From NCBI RefSeq assembly GCF_003122385.1, contig NZ_CP029255.1, forward strand, positions 2,480,001 through 2,544,000: a stretch of 64,000 bases of DNA, in the 5' to 3' direction. Each line of letters opens with the position of its first letter. Position 1 is the first letter of the stretch. The stretch comes from Flavobacterium crocinum (GTDB lineage Bacteria; Bacteroidota; Bacteroidia; Flavobacteriales; Flavobacteriaceae). Both the position numbers and the translations under genes were made by a program. Shown here piece by piece: positions 26,650 through 35,726 of this stretch. Below the pieces are notes generated by a model, which worked only from the letters and a program-made list of their open reading frames with translations, was not told the origin of the DNA and did no database searches.

Positions 26650-27061
26650 TCTGACGGCGCGCAATAGGAAGAATTGGTATGTTTTTTTAATTATCCAAAA
26701 AGCATTAGTTGAGCAGCATTTTAAATGGTTGAAAATGGAGGTTAAAAGTGAAACAAAATCTTTATACGGCAGAGGAAATTTAATTGTAAACGGAAAAATT
26801 TACGACATTGAGCTGTATTATTCGCCATTTTATGATTTTAGATTTGACAGAATTTATATAAGAGATAAATCGATACAATACAGCAGTAAAATTCATTTAT
26901 ACAGTGATATGTCTTTGTGCTTGTATCATCCTGTAATTGACAAGCCCATAATGCATATTGTTCCCTTATTTAAGATGATACCATGGATAACGGAATGGAT
27001 TGTTTTTTACAATCAATGGAAGAAATATGGCGTATGGCTGAATAAAGAGATAAGGCACTAA
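26621..27061 (+). CDS. CBASS E2-like conjugation protein
   Basis: 146 residues. It has the E2-like core of short type II CBASS systems: MSLCLYHP with the presumed catalytic Cys100, then PLFKMIPWITEWIVFYNQWKKYG, whose tryptophans are typical. No E1 or deconjugating protein follows, so this is the E2-only (short) type II form. These proteins form a thioester with the CD-NTase C-terminus and prime it. The start overlaps the CD-NTase gene by 29 bases. The insertion sequence begins 13-14 bp after the stop. Confidence 0.85.
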   Translation: MNLITTLEADLTARNRKNWYVFLIIQKALVEQHFKWLKMEVKSETKSLYGRGNLIVNGKIYDIELYYSPFYDFRFDRIYIRDKSIQYSSKIHLYSDMSLCLYHPVIDKPIMHIVPLFKMIPWITEWIVFYNQWKKYGVWLNKEIRH

Positions 27062-27074
27062 TTACTAAAAATCA

Positions 27075-28393
27075 TGGTTGCAAAACAATTGCAATTTACT
27101 TTTTTACAGAATGATTTCGTTTCTGAAATTCTTCTATTGTCAAATTTCCCAGAGCGGAATGCCTCCTATGTTTGTTATAAAAGTTTTCTATATAGGCTGA
27201 AATAGATTCCTTTGCTTTTTCTTTCGTAGCGTAGGTCTTATGGTAGACCAGTTCGGTTTTCAGCGTTTTGAAAAAACTCTCAGCCACGGCATTGTCATAA
27301 CAGTTTCCCCTGCCGCTCATGCTGCGGGTTATCTGTCCGGTACCTTCCAGCATTGAAGTAAACCACAGGCAGGCGTACTGCGTGCCCTTGTCCGAGTGGA
27401 ACAGCAGCTTCTGGCCGCTCTCTAAAGGACGGTTTGCTATTGCATTCTTGAAAGCCCTGATGCTCGTTTCTTTTGCTTTGAGCGTTTCGCTCAGCGACCA
27501 TCCAATTACCTTGCGGTCAAAAAGTTCTATTACTACAGTAAGGTAGAGCCAGCCCTCATTGGTCTCAATATAGGTGATATCCGACACCCATACTTCATTG
27601 CAGCGGGATGTCTTAAATTCCTGTTCCAGTATGTTCCGGGCCGTCAGATATTTATGGGAGGAGTCAGTGGTTTTTCTGAATTTCGTTTTTAAAATGCTGC
27701 GAAGATGGTTTTCCATCATAATTTTGGCGACAAAAGCTCTGGAGACTTTAATGCCGATTGCCGAGAGTTCTACGGCAATTCTGGGGCTTCCGTACCTGCA
27801 CTGGCTCCAGTGGTAGATCCTGGTAATTTCGGAGGTTACAAAAGCTTTATGTGCGGCTCTGCCTGAATAAAGCCTTTTGAGCCATTTGTAATAGCAGCTG
27901 GGGGTAGCATGAAAAACCTGGCACATCTTCCCGACGGGAAATCTGCCCGTATTCTCCCGTATGAACTGGTATACGGAGCGTTTGTCCAGGTGAAGGATTC
28001 CGGCGCCTTCTTTTAAGATGTCCCGCTCCAGTGTGATATTTTTGAGTTCTTTGTGCAGTCTGGCGGTTTTTTTTGGGTCTGGATCCGGGCCGCTTCTCTC
28101 CTGCAGGGTGAGCTTTCCTTCGCGGAAGAGATTTTTCCAGTGCTGCAGGCTGTTTTTGTTGATCCGTAGCTTGTCGGCGGCCAGCCGCACGCTTTTATGC
28201 CCGATGCAGGTCTTGACCGCCCAGATTTTAAACTCTACGCTGTATTTTTTTCTGCTGCTTTTCATGCCTTCAAAAGTTAGGTGCGTTATTCTGTCCTGTG
28301 GTATCAAGAATATAACGCAGATTTATCCCGCTTTTAAACCGCTTCAGACAGAATTCGCCTTAATTTTCTGTGGCACTTTTGGAGGCAACTCCA
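27075..28393 (-). mobile_element. IS3-family insertion sequence, copy 2
   Basis: A second copy of the element at 16785-18112, in the same orientation. The right end (28393) is fixed by the shared GGAGGCAACTCCA end. The left end is placed at the TGG at 27075, a partial match to the inverted terminal repeat. The right end lies 8 bp from the stop codon of rdrB. No target-site duplication was seen. Its divergence from copy 1 in the last codons and scattered positions shows that it is not a recent duplicate. Confidence 0.75.
27096..28265 (-). CDS. IS3-family transposase, OrfA and OrfB in one frame
   Basis: 389 residues from the ATG at 28265; a TTG at 28307 is possible. Close to copy 1 but with many substitutions and a different C-terminus (EEFQKRNHSVKK). 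The DDE residues are intact (WVSDITYI, LLFHSDKGTQY, NAVAESFFKTLK). VVIDLF of copy 1 is VVIELF here, outside the catalytic triad. Both OrfA and OrfB are in one frame. Nothing suggests inactivation. Confidence 0.92.
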   Translation of the reverse strand: MKSSRKKYSVEFKIWAVKTCIGHKSVRLAADKLRINKNSLQHWKNLFREGKLTLQERSGPDPDPKKTARLHKELKNITLERDILKEGAGILHLDKRSVYQFIRENTGRFPVGKMCQVFHATPSCYYKWLKRLYSGRAAHKAFVTSEITRIYHWSQCRYGSPRIAVELSAIGIKVSRAFVAKIMMENHLRSILKTKFRKTTDSSHKYLTARNILEQEFKTSRCNEVWVSDITYIETNEGWLYLTVVIELFDRKVIGWSLSETLKAKETSIRAFKNAIANRPLESGQKLLFHSDKGTQYACLWFTSMLEGTGQITRSMSGRGNCYDNAVAESFFKTLKTELVYHKTYATKEKAKESISAYIENFYNKHRRHSALGNLTIEEFQKRNHSVKK

Positions 28394-28400
28394 TTAAGTT

Positions 28401-30800
28401 TTATGTAAATCTGTAAATGTGGCTGTCCTTATCAAGTCTTTCAATTACATCCATAACTTTAGCATGAGGCAGATAATAGGTATTGAGAAGCATACAGTAT
28501 ATATTTGCATACTCATTGTAAATGTTGGTTGCAAAGATTCCAGTGTCGTCAGAACCTACTACAATGGGCGGAATGCTTTTACCCTGATCATGCCATTTTA
28601 TCCAATTTATTAAATGATATGTCGAAAAGTTTTTGTGGAAACCGATACGTACATTACTGGTTGGCAGCGTTTCAATGACTATTTCCCTTACTGTCATTTC
28701 ATGCAGCAAGGTTGTCTGTAATATCTCAATGTGATCCGATTTTAGAATTTCAAAAGGATCGATGCTGATAATCTGATCAAATTTTCTCCTGTACTTCGCA
28801 TTATGATAGATTTCAAAGACTTCCAAAACCTTATCTTCTGAATTCTGGGTTCTTTTTTTAGCAAAACCTTTCTCCAGCATATAGGACCATTCATCTTCAT
28901 CATATACTGACTTTGAAGTCATATTTGTCCTATCGTGTTCCAAAGCATGCATAGGGCAGCATTGGCGCATCAGCCATGCTTGTTCCAGGACTGCTATTGG
29001 ATAATGTTGGTTATAGATATCATAACTCAGTTCATTTACTCTATTGATAATAAAGGGAAGTATGTTATGAAGAGTTTCGATTTTGCTATTTATGATCAGA
29101 TGATAGCTGAAAACCAGATCATCCAGATAATCCCCTTTCTTAACTAGTAAATCTGAACCAACGCAATTTTGCCACTGTTGGGGCGAAAGCCCAGAAGCCA
29201 CAGCGTGACCAATTCTGTCCCCTCTTTGAAGATCACAAAAAACGATTGCTTCATATATTGCCCTGATTCCGCTGATAATATGGTAAAAATCCTCGCCGGC
29301 ATGATAGGTAAAATGCTTTACACCGCCGCGACGCATTTTACGAAATACAGGTGCGAAGACTTCTGGGGGAGTGTCAAATTCGCTGGCAGCAGCATCTACA
29401 GCAACTATTTTTTTTCTATAGTCAGGGTAGTTTTGAAGAAGCAATACCAAAATTTGTCCTTTTTTGGCCACCTCGATGCGCAGTTTTTTATGTCTTATTT
29501 GGACATCAGGTTTTGGGTCCGCTTTTTTTATAAAATGGGCAATGAGCCTCAGTTCAGGTATTTTGACTGTACCTATGGGGGCATTAGCAAAGTTTTCACT
29601 AATCTGCTGTATCATTTTCTTCCATCCTTTTTCAATTGCCTGTAGAAAATTGACCATCTCAAGCTGTGATTCTTTTGGAGAAAAACGGCCTTCAAGAAAG
29701 CTGATTAGATCTAAATCATTACCATGCATTTGATAATAGCGTCGCAAAAATATTCTTTCACTGTTTTCCCTTAATCCATTTAAAGTGTGTTTTTGAAACT
29801 GTTCGAATCCATTTTGATGCGTCTGCTGTACGAGAAGTCGATTTGTAAGACCCAGAATAAGAAGATAAAAATGAAATAAACCTGCAAGAAACTCGTTGCT
29901 GGTTTTTCTTAATTCTTCTAAAATTAAGATGTACATAAAACCTTCCACAGACATAAGGCAGGAATGATTGTCATTTTCGCTGAGCAGCAATGAAAATGGG
30001 TGGTATGGGCTGCGGGGAAGTTCAGAGTCCAGGCTTGCAAATTTATTAAGCAGTGCTGTTCTGTTTAAATCCTCATATCCACTATTGCGGTATGGATAGA
30101 GAAAAAAATAAAAGTAATTTCTAAGTTTTTGTGCTGTGGTTAAAAGCGTTACATATTTCACAGGTTCCAAGAGATTTGATTCCTGCTCCATTTGTTCCCT
30201 CACTTTTTGAATTTGGAATCCCTTTAAAAGGTCTTGATAAATTCCTTTTGGGTTGAAAAGAAAATCCTGCCATACCTGATCGGTTTCCAAAGCCCCGTTC
30301 AGGTGCATATGCAGATCATGAAGACCGCTTTGATGTTTTACATAATAATCGAGCTGATGGATTTTTGCCCTTGGAATTGAGGTGTAACGGGAATTAGGCA
30401 GTAGATACTTTTTAAAATATTGGTACCTGTCTGCAGTGTTTTTTAGACCGCTTACATTGGTTTTTTTATGCAACATTGCACATTGCAGAAGTAAAGGAGG
30501 AATATACGTTATGGTATCCTGCCAGTTGTTCTGCTGAGACGGCTTTACATAAATTCTATTGTCTTGCAACTCAAGATATTCTTCTGATATTTTAGCCAGA
30601 CCATTTGCGAAAATATCAGATAAGAATTCGATACCTTTAAACGTTTCCTGCTGGTTCAGACGGTACAGGTGATCCGGAATATCAGGATTCTGTGCTCTGC
30701 TTTTTAGCAGCAGTCGCCTTTTTACATCTTCAAAAGAAACAAATTGTCCATGTGCATAATTTTCAAGCGATTCATTATCAGATAGTAAAAATTTAAGCAT
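28401..30800 (-). CDS. rdrB: RADAR adenosine deaminase RdrB
   Basis: 799 residues, the length expected for RdrB. The adenosine deaminase fold is shown by HMHLNGALE (164-172), the catalytic HAGED (500-504), RIGHA (529-533), IETLPTSNVRIG (709-720) and GSDDTG (749-754). An insertion of about 300 residues separates the first two motifs, as in the divergent RADAR deaminases. With RdrA it forms very large complexes that deaminate adenosine nucleotides or RNA during infection. It starts 6 bp after rdrA. The insertion sequence ends 8 bp beyond its stop, so the coding sequence appears intact. Confidence 0.88.
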   Translation of the reverse strand: MLKFLLSDNESLENYAHGQFVSFEDVKRRLLLKSRAQNPDIPDHLYRLNQQETFKGIEFLSDIFANGLAKISEEYLELQDNRIYVKPSQQNNWQDTITYIPPLLLQCAMLHKKTNVSGLKNTADRYQYFKKYLLPNSRYTSIPRAKIHQLDYYVKHQSGLHDLHMHLNGALETDQVWQDFLFNPKGIYQDLLKGFQIQKVREQMEQESNLLEPVKYVTLLTTAQKLRNYFYFFLYPYRNSGYEDLNRTALLNKFASLDSELPRSPYHPFSLLLSENDNHSCLMSVEGFMYILILEELRKTSNEFLAGLFHFYLLILGLTNRLLVQQTHQNGFEQFQKHTLNGLRENSERIFLRRYYQMHGNDLDLISFLEGRFSPKESQLEMVNFLQAIEKGWKKMIQQISENFANAPIGTVKIPELRLIAHFIKKADPKPDVQIRHKKLRIEVAKKGQILVLLLQNYPDYRKKIVAVDAAASEFDTPPEVFAPVFRKMRRGGVKHFTYHAGEDFYHIISGIRAIYEAIVFCDLQRGDRIGHAVASGLSPQQWQNCVGSDLLVKKGDYLDDLVFSYHLIINSKIETLHNILPFIINRVNELSYDIYNQHYPIAVLEQAWLMRQCCPMHALEHDRTNMTSKSVYDEDEWSYMLEKGFAKKRTQNSEDKVLEVFEIYHNAKYRRKFDQIISIDPFEILKSDHIEILQTTLLHEMTVREIVIETLPTSNVRIGFHKNFSTYHLINWIKWHDQGKSIPPIVVGSDDTGIFATNIYNEYANIYCMLLNTYYLPHAKVMDVIERLDKDSHIYRFT

Positions 30801-30806
30801 TTTTTC

Positions 30807-33632
30807 TTATTTAGTTCTTTTCTCATTAAGGTATTCCAGAAATTTAGTAAAATTTGCTGTGGATGGACGTGTAATTCCTAGTGTCTTAAGTTCTTTTCTT
30901 AGATCCTCTACTTTATCTGTTTTAAGTTTTTCAATTGGAAATTCTATAACTCTAAATTTTTCAAATATTTCATCATAATCGGAAATATTACCTATAGAGA
31001 GTTCGCGATTTTCATTCTTTTCAGAAATTACTTTTTCAATGGGGTTTTGTACAATATGTACCTTTTCTACTGCTTCTCTTCTAATAGGAATTTTGTCCAA
31101 AAATTTTTGTAGATCGATATCAAGTAATTTCGGCTGGGAGTTGTTTTGGCTATCTTTTAAATATTCATCGCAATAAATACTCAGACTATATTTTATTTTG
31201 CTGTCTTTTTTTAAATAAACCAGCAAAAGTGGACAGGCAAGCAACCATTGTGAAAAATTGAGCTGATTACTCTTGACAATTCTTATATTTTTATCGTCCT
31301 TATGTATTAGTTTGTTGATGTTTTTGATGAATATGCTGTCTTTGTAATTAGTGTTGTTTAAGTTGAGCTCTGATGCCAAGTAATTAGCATTTTCTCTACA
31401 GTCTTCGACAAGTACTGAATTCATAAAAGTTAAGATATAAGAATGGAATACTTCCCCAAGGTTTTTATTCCCGACTCTGCTCTCAAGATTGGTGAGGGCA
31501 TAAAAAAACCTTGTGGATATTTTTCCTAGTAAATGAACTGATATTTTCATCCCTTCTGCGGGATATTTCTCTACCCAGTTACTGAATGCGGTTTCAATGT
31601 CAAAAGCTGCTAATGATTTTTTATCAGTTAGATCCTGCGGATCTTCTTCCATGCCACCAAATTCTTCTTTATTTTCACCTCTTTTAAAATCAGGCATCAT
31701 GTATCCTCTGAATTGTGATAATTCGGTAAAACCGTTTTTTATATCGCCCTGTCGAGATTTTCTTATCAATTCTCCAATTGCACCAAGAAGCAGATATGGC
31801 GAGTATGTTAAAAGCGATGCTTGTTTATAAATATATTGATTAGAACTTAGAGGCATGTATACTAGTCTCTGTTCTACATAATCGGCATTTCCATTTTTAA
31901 GTACGCTGTCAATTCTGTCTGTTGTAGCTTTAGTATTTCTCTTGACACTAGAGGCGAGCCCAAAAAGAGGTATAGTCCCCGCCTGTGATACTTTTTCGCT
32001 ACTTGATTGTTTTAGATCAATTGTCCCACGTAAATACGCGATAATTTTGCCAACGACATCTTTAAGAACATTATCATTTAAAATTACTGTGTTATTGCAT
32101 AAATCTTCTATAGAAGGTGACAAGGCGTTATTTGTCTTTTCTGAATAGCCTAAAAGAGGTAACAGATTGCGAGTGTAACCTATTTTGATAAAATAATCAA
32201 AAATAAGAGATTCGTCCTTCTGCATATTGTAGGACGATAAAAAATTAAGACTCAATAAGCTTGCATTAAGATTATCAGCTGTGGTTATAGGCTGAAGCTG
32301 ATAAAGTTCTTCAAGTTTACGTTCACGAAGTAAAAACTCCAGTATTAGTCTGTTTAAATTTTTTGGAGATCGTATTGCGGTATTGATCTCAATGTTTTTA
32401 GCATAGAGGTCACTTAAAAAAATATCAGTTAACGGCACGATATTGGCATCATCTCTCTTGAATGCACCAGTTTTCAAATCAAATAAATTTAAAAACTGTA
32501 CCTGAGTTCTCAAAGGAAGTTCGAGAAGATAATCACTGTAGGCTTTGGCCTGATAACCGTTATTGATTCCGAAGTATCTTAGAATTCTATTATAGATACT
32601 GCTTATTTCATTCTCACTATCATTTTCAGGTATTTCAGCAGTTGTTTTTTCATAAATATAAAACTTCTTGTTCTCTTCGTATCGTTTGCTTGTTCCAATT
32701 GTCGAGAGATGAATTCTATTTTTTGGCTGAAGTACCTTTTGAAGGTACTGTGATTCCAGTTCAGTAATCATATCATTGAAGACTGCAAGTTTTCCGAGAC
32801 GTTCTCCTTCGTATTTTAAGATTTCGGCACCAAAATTCTGCCATTTTTGCTGGCGCACTACAGTGGAGTAAAGCTGACTGTCTCCGCTGACAATTGTAAT
32901 TAATCTTCCTCCAATAAAATATTTTCTGATAGTCTCCAAAACTGCCCAGCCTTTTGTAGCATCAACATCAATATCATCAAACATTACCAGAAAAGCTTTT
33001 TTTTCTAAAATGGCAAGTGATAAGCGAAGAAATTCATTGAAATTATCGGCTAAATCCTGTGATGCATGTACTGCTTTAAGACCATTATCCATTACAAATT
33101 CCGGATCCTGCCAACTGTCCATACCATTACTTCCAATACCATCAATGGAAGGTAAGCCGGCAGCTAGCTTGTTTAAAGCTGAGCGCCATTCCTTGCGGCT
33201 GTAGGCAGGTTTTTTGGAGGGCTCGCATTCCACTAAATTAAGTTTTTTATCTATCAATTCTTTTATGATAGCAATTACATTTAGAAAAACGTGTCCTTTC
33301 TCTTCAATAAGAGTAGGATCAATAATATCAAGTATTTGAAGTTGTTTGCCGGTTTGATTCTTGGAAAGTTCTCTTTTAACCGATAAGAGAAAAGACGTTT
33401 TCCCACTTCCTCTGGTACCTAGTACCGTAATGGTATTATGCAGATTCTTTTTTTCATCTTCACCATCAAGCGGTATGAAGTCTTCGATTAACTCTTTTGC
33501 TCTTTTAAATTCCTTATTATGAACAAGAGTCCCTCTGTATGTTGTCGTTGTATTTTGAGAAACCGCTGTACCGCTGATTCCGTAAGCCTGTGCATTTATG
33601 CTTTTGTCAAGAATTATAGTAATAGATTCCAT
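30807..33632 (-). CDS. rdrA: RADAR ATPase RdrA
   Basis: 941 residues. Walker A is GTRGSGKTS (72-80) and Walker B FLVMFDDID (214-222), in an AAA-like ATPase domain. The rest is a long, mostly helical region with no other known domain, as in RdrA. The pairing with a deaminase of the RdrB type, 6 bp downstream, fixes the identity. RdrA acts with RdrB in phage response, probably as sensor and as a loader of substrate. Transcription would start within 33633-33900; no obvious -7 box was chosen. Confidence 0.88.
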   Translation of the reverse strand: MESITIILDKSINAQAYGISGTAVSQNTTTTYRGTLVHNKEFKRAKELIEDFIPLDGEDEKKNLHNTITVLGTRGSGKTSFLLSVKRELSKNQTGKQLQILDIIDPTLIEEKGHVFLNVIAIIKELIDKKLNLVECEPSKKPAYSRKEWRSALNKLAAGLPSIDGIGSNGMDSWQDPEFVMDNGLKAVHASQDLADNFNEFLRLSLAILEKKAFLVMFDDIDVDATKGWAVLETIRKYFIGGRLITIVSGDSQLYSTVVRQQKWQNFGAEILKYEGERLGKLAVFNDMITELESQYLQKVLQPKNRIHLSTIGTSKRYEENKKFYIYEKTTAEIPENDSENEISSIYNRILRYFGINNGYQAKAYSDYLLELPLRTQVQFLNLFDLKTGAFKRDDANIVPLTDIFLSDLYAKNIEINTAIRSPKNLNRLILEFLLRERKLEELYQLQPITTADNLNASLLSLNFLSSYNMQKDESLIFDYFIKIGYTRNLLPLLGYSEKTNNALSPSIEDLCNNTVILNDNVLKDVVGKIIAYLRGTIDLKQSSSEKVSQAGTIPLFGLASSVKRNTKATTDRIDSVLKNGNADYVEQRLVYMPLSSNQYIYKQASLLTYSPYLLLGAIGELIRKSRQGDIKNGFTELSQFRGYMMPDFKRGENKEEFGGMEEDPQDLTDKKSLAAFDIETAFSNWVEKYPAEGMKISVHLLGKISTRFFYALTNLESRVGNKNLGEVFHSYILTFMNSVLVEDCRENANYLASELNLNNTNYKDSIFIKNINKLIHKDDKNIRIVKSNQLNFSQWLLACPLLLVYLKKDSKIKYSLSIYCDEYLKDSQNNSQPKLLDIDLQKFLDKIPIRREAVEKVHIVQNPIEKVISEKNENRELSIGNISDYDEIFEKFRVIEFPIEKLKTDKVEDLRKELKTLGITRPSTANFTKFLEYLNEKRTK

Positions 33633-34284
33633 ATATTAGTTTTACTTTTTAGGTAAAGCTGAAAATTGAATTTCCAGATTGCTACGATTTTTTTATGAGA
33701 ATATTCTAAAACCTTTATGTCTTGTAATAGGATTTACGGAAGAATTAAAAGGTTTAAACTGAAAACAAAGAAAAAGTTTTAGTTATAATATGCAGTACGT
33801 ATTTATACCTGTTTATCTGATAATATTCTGTTTTTTACAAATATTGCTAAATTTTATAAAGAATAACCTTAATCAATTAATGACTTTTTGTTAAATGAAT
33901 TGGAATTAATTAATAGAAATATTTCTGAAATGTTGTTGAGAAATTCTAATTTCCCAATTAAAATATAATTTGATAAGAAAATAGATGAAATTTAAGAACG
34001 ATTCAAAAAGTTAACGGAATTTAATACGATTCAGAATTCCATTACCGATCTATGTTGGCATTTAATAGAGATGACATTCTGAAAATGAATATGAAGATAC
34101 TGTCAATATACGTTTACATGTACTTTTGAAACTAGTATTAGAGCAATTCAATATGACAGAACTAAATCACTTTTTTGCTTCAGTAGAACAGCAAATTAAC
34201 AAGTGGTTTTAATAAGAGAATCAATCCTCCTATTCTTTGAATAATTTAATGGTTTCTTTTTTTTTACAAGGGACTCTAATAAGT
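33633..34284. other. Intergenic with decayed coding traces
   Basis: This is the upstream region of rdrA and probably holds its promoter. No intact gene is seen. Very AT-rich. Short coding-like pieces on the plus strand (one given separately at 34075-34212) suggest that an old gene has decayed here. Confidence 0.5.
34075..34212 (+). pseudogene. Possible C-terminal gene remnant
   Basis: An open 45-codon tail ends at a TAA (34210-34212) and reads like a helical protein end (VLLKLVLEQFNMTELNHFF, then SVEQQINKWF). A stop lies just before it in the same frame and no start is present. It may be the remains of a gene lost from the island. The length is too short to be sure. Confidence 0.25.
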
Positions 34285-34368
34285 TTCGAACCTAAAAATG
34301 TTAAGACTTGATTTTGTTGACTATACGGTCGTCAAAAATTCAATGTGCCACGATTCTGCCACAAAACT
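34285..34368 (+). repeat. Island boundary: TTCGAAC box plus repeat (copy d)
   Basis: TTCGAAC at 34285-34291 is followed after 49 bp by CAATGTGCCACGATTCTGCC plus ACAAAACT (34341-34368). The repeat is nearly identical to copy a at 18117. It marks the right side of the CBASS/RADAR stretch. Confidence 0.6.
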
Positions 34369-34472
34369 CAGAGTGTAATATTTATGCTGATTTTCGTTGC
34401 TACATCGATCCGAAACTAAGCTCGACAAGACTTAATTTTGCTAAGTTTTTGATTTTATAAAACGCAGTGTTT

Positions 34473-34494
34473 CATGATTATGCCACGAAACTTT
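34473..34494 (+). repeat. Island boundary repeat, copy e
   Basis: CATGATTATGCCACGAAACT followed by TT, closest to copy b. It lies 132 bp after copy d and just before the membrane-protein pair at 34584. No clear TTCGAAC box precedes it. Confidence 0.5.
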
Positions 34495-34583
34495 AACTGG
34501 TAAAGGATCTGTAAAATTGGTCTTAACTTTTTTGGGCAGAAAACGTATCAAGTCGAAAAGAACAATGCTCAAATAATACTAAT

Positions 34584-35036
34584 TTACTTTTTGTCTTTTT
34601 CCGTAATTGCTTTACCAAGTGTGTCAATTGCTTTATAAATATTTTCAAATGTTTCTACATATAAATTTTGTTCCTCCTTTTTATATTTTATTTGTAAGGA
34701 AGTTGTGTGTTGTATTGTACTCAATAATAATAAAATCAATATCATCGAATACATTGTGCAAAAGATTATAAAGAGACCCGTTATCCCAAAAGTTACAAGC
34801 GAATTTCGGTAAATGAAAATAAAACCTGCTATTATCAGTACTGGAAAAATATAGATTAAAAATTTTCTGCAAAATGCGATGGGTTTGTAATGTTCAAAAG
34901 TGACTAAAAAAGCTGGTAGCTTTTTGGAAATTGCAGCTATCTTTGAAATAATTTCGACAGAGAATAAAATGAGGAAGAATACTATTATATATGGATAATT
35001 TTCCTGCGTAAAATTTATAATTTCCTCGTTAGTCAT
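34584..35036 (-). CDS. Membrane protein of a two-gene unit
   Basis: 150 residues with about three hydrophobic helices (16-36, 60-80, 83-108) and a charged C-terminal tail that may form a coiled coil (IKYKKEEQNLYVETFENIYKAIDTLGKAI). No family recognised. It starts 3 bp after the larger membrane protein gene, so the two form an operon. The pair is enclosed by boundary repeats, as a separate module, which suggests a two-component defence or toxin-immunity unit. Confidence 0.6.
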   Translation of the reverse strand: MTNEEIINFTQENYPYIIVFFLILFSVEIISKIAAISKKLPAFLVTFEHYKPIAFCRKFLIYIFPVLIIAGFIFIYRNSLVTFGITGLFIIFCTMYSMILILLLLSTIQHTTSLQIKYKKEEQNLYVETFENIYKAIDTLGKAITEKDKK

Positions 35037-35039
35037 AGA

Positions 35040-35726
35040 TTATTTAGATTTTGAAGTTAATAACGTAGTGTGGTTAATTTCACTATTGTTAATAACTAAG
35101 GTTACTATTTTTTTTTCTTTGTTTTGACTCAACACAAAATACTTGTCATTCATAAAATAAATAAATTTTCCCTTTATAATTTTGTTTCCTTCATTCATTA
35201 TAATTTCAATATCGTTATACCTATATGATTTTATAATATTAGCATCTTTTGTTGCTTTACTTGAATAAAAATAGAAAGCAAGTACATACATAATAATAGC
35301 TACGGCGTACATATATTTTTTGCCTGTTATACTTCCTAAAAATCTTTTTATAAATTCTAAACTAAATATTACTAAGAAAAATGTTATAGTTGCTAAAGTG
35401 TACCATATATCTTCAGTATTGTAGACAAAATATAGAAGAGCTAATGCAAGAGCTACGTACAATAAACCATCAGAAAGTGGAATTATATGTTTATTAGTTG
35501 ATATAAGGTCAAGAACTCTATGAAACACGATTATGACAACAGCAATAGTCCACCAAGTGGTTGATATAATTTTTTCTATTGGAATATCAATAAATGAACT
35601 ATCGATATTTAAGCTGTTAAAAAAAGTTTCCCAATAAAGCCAACCTAATTGGTAAAGAATTATACCACCTACAGCAATTACTGTGCTCAAATCTATTATT
35701 GACTTTTTAGAAATTTCTTCTGACAT
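35040..35726 (-). CDS. Membrane protein of a two-gene unit
   Basis: 228 residues with about five hydrophobic helices in the first 155 (near 11-32, 52-70, 85-100, 105-125 and 135-152). A soluble C-terminal domain of 70 residues follows (NDIEIIMNEGNKIIKGKFIYFMNDKYFVLSQN...), mostly strands. The layout of helices plus soluble tail resembles the protein at 21103-21816, without obvious sequence identity. No family recognised. First gene of the pair with 34584. Confidence 0.65.
   Translation of the reverse strand: MSEEISKKSIIDLSTVIAVGGIILYQLGWLYWETFFNSLNIDSSFIDIPIEKIISTTWWTIAVVIIVFHRVLDLISTNKHIIPLSDGLLYVALALALLYFVYNTEDIWYTLATITFFLVIFSLEFIKRFLGSITGKKYMYAVAIIMYVLAFYFYSSKATKDANIIKSYRYNDIEIIMNEGNKIIKGKFIYFMNDKYFVLSQNKEKKIVTLVINNSEINHTTLLTSKSK

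Noticed and set aside
16785..28393. Target-site duplications at the two insertion sequences
   Set aside because: Comparison of flanks gave no matching 3-4 bp repeats at either copy, perhaps because the left ends are placed only approximately or because of later recombination.
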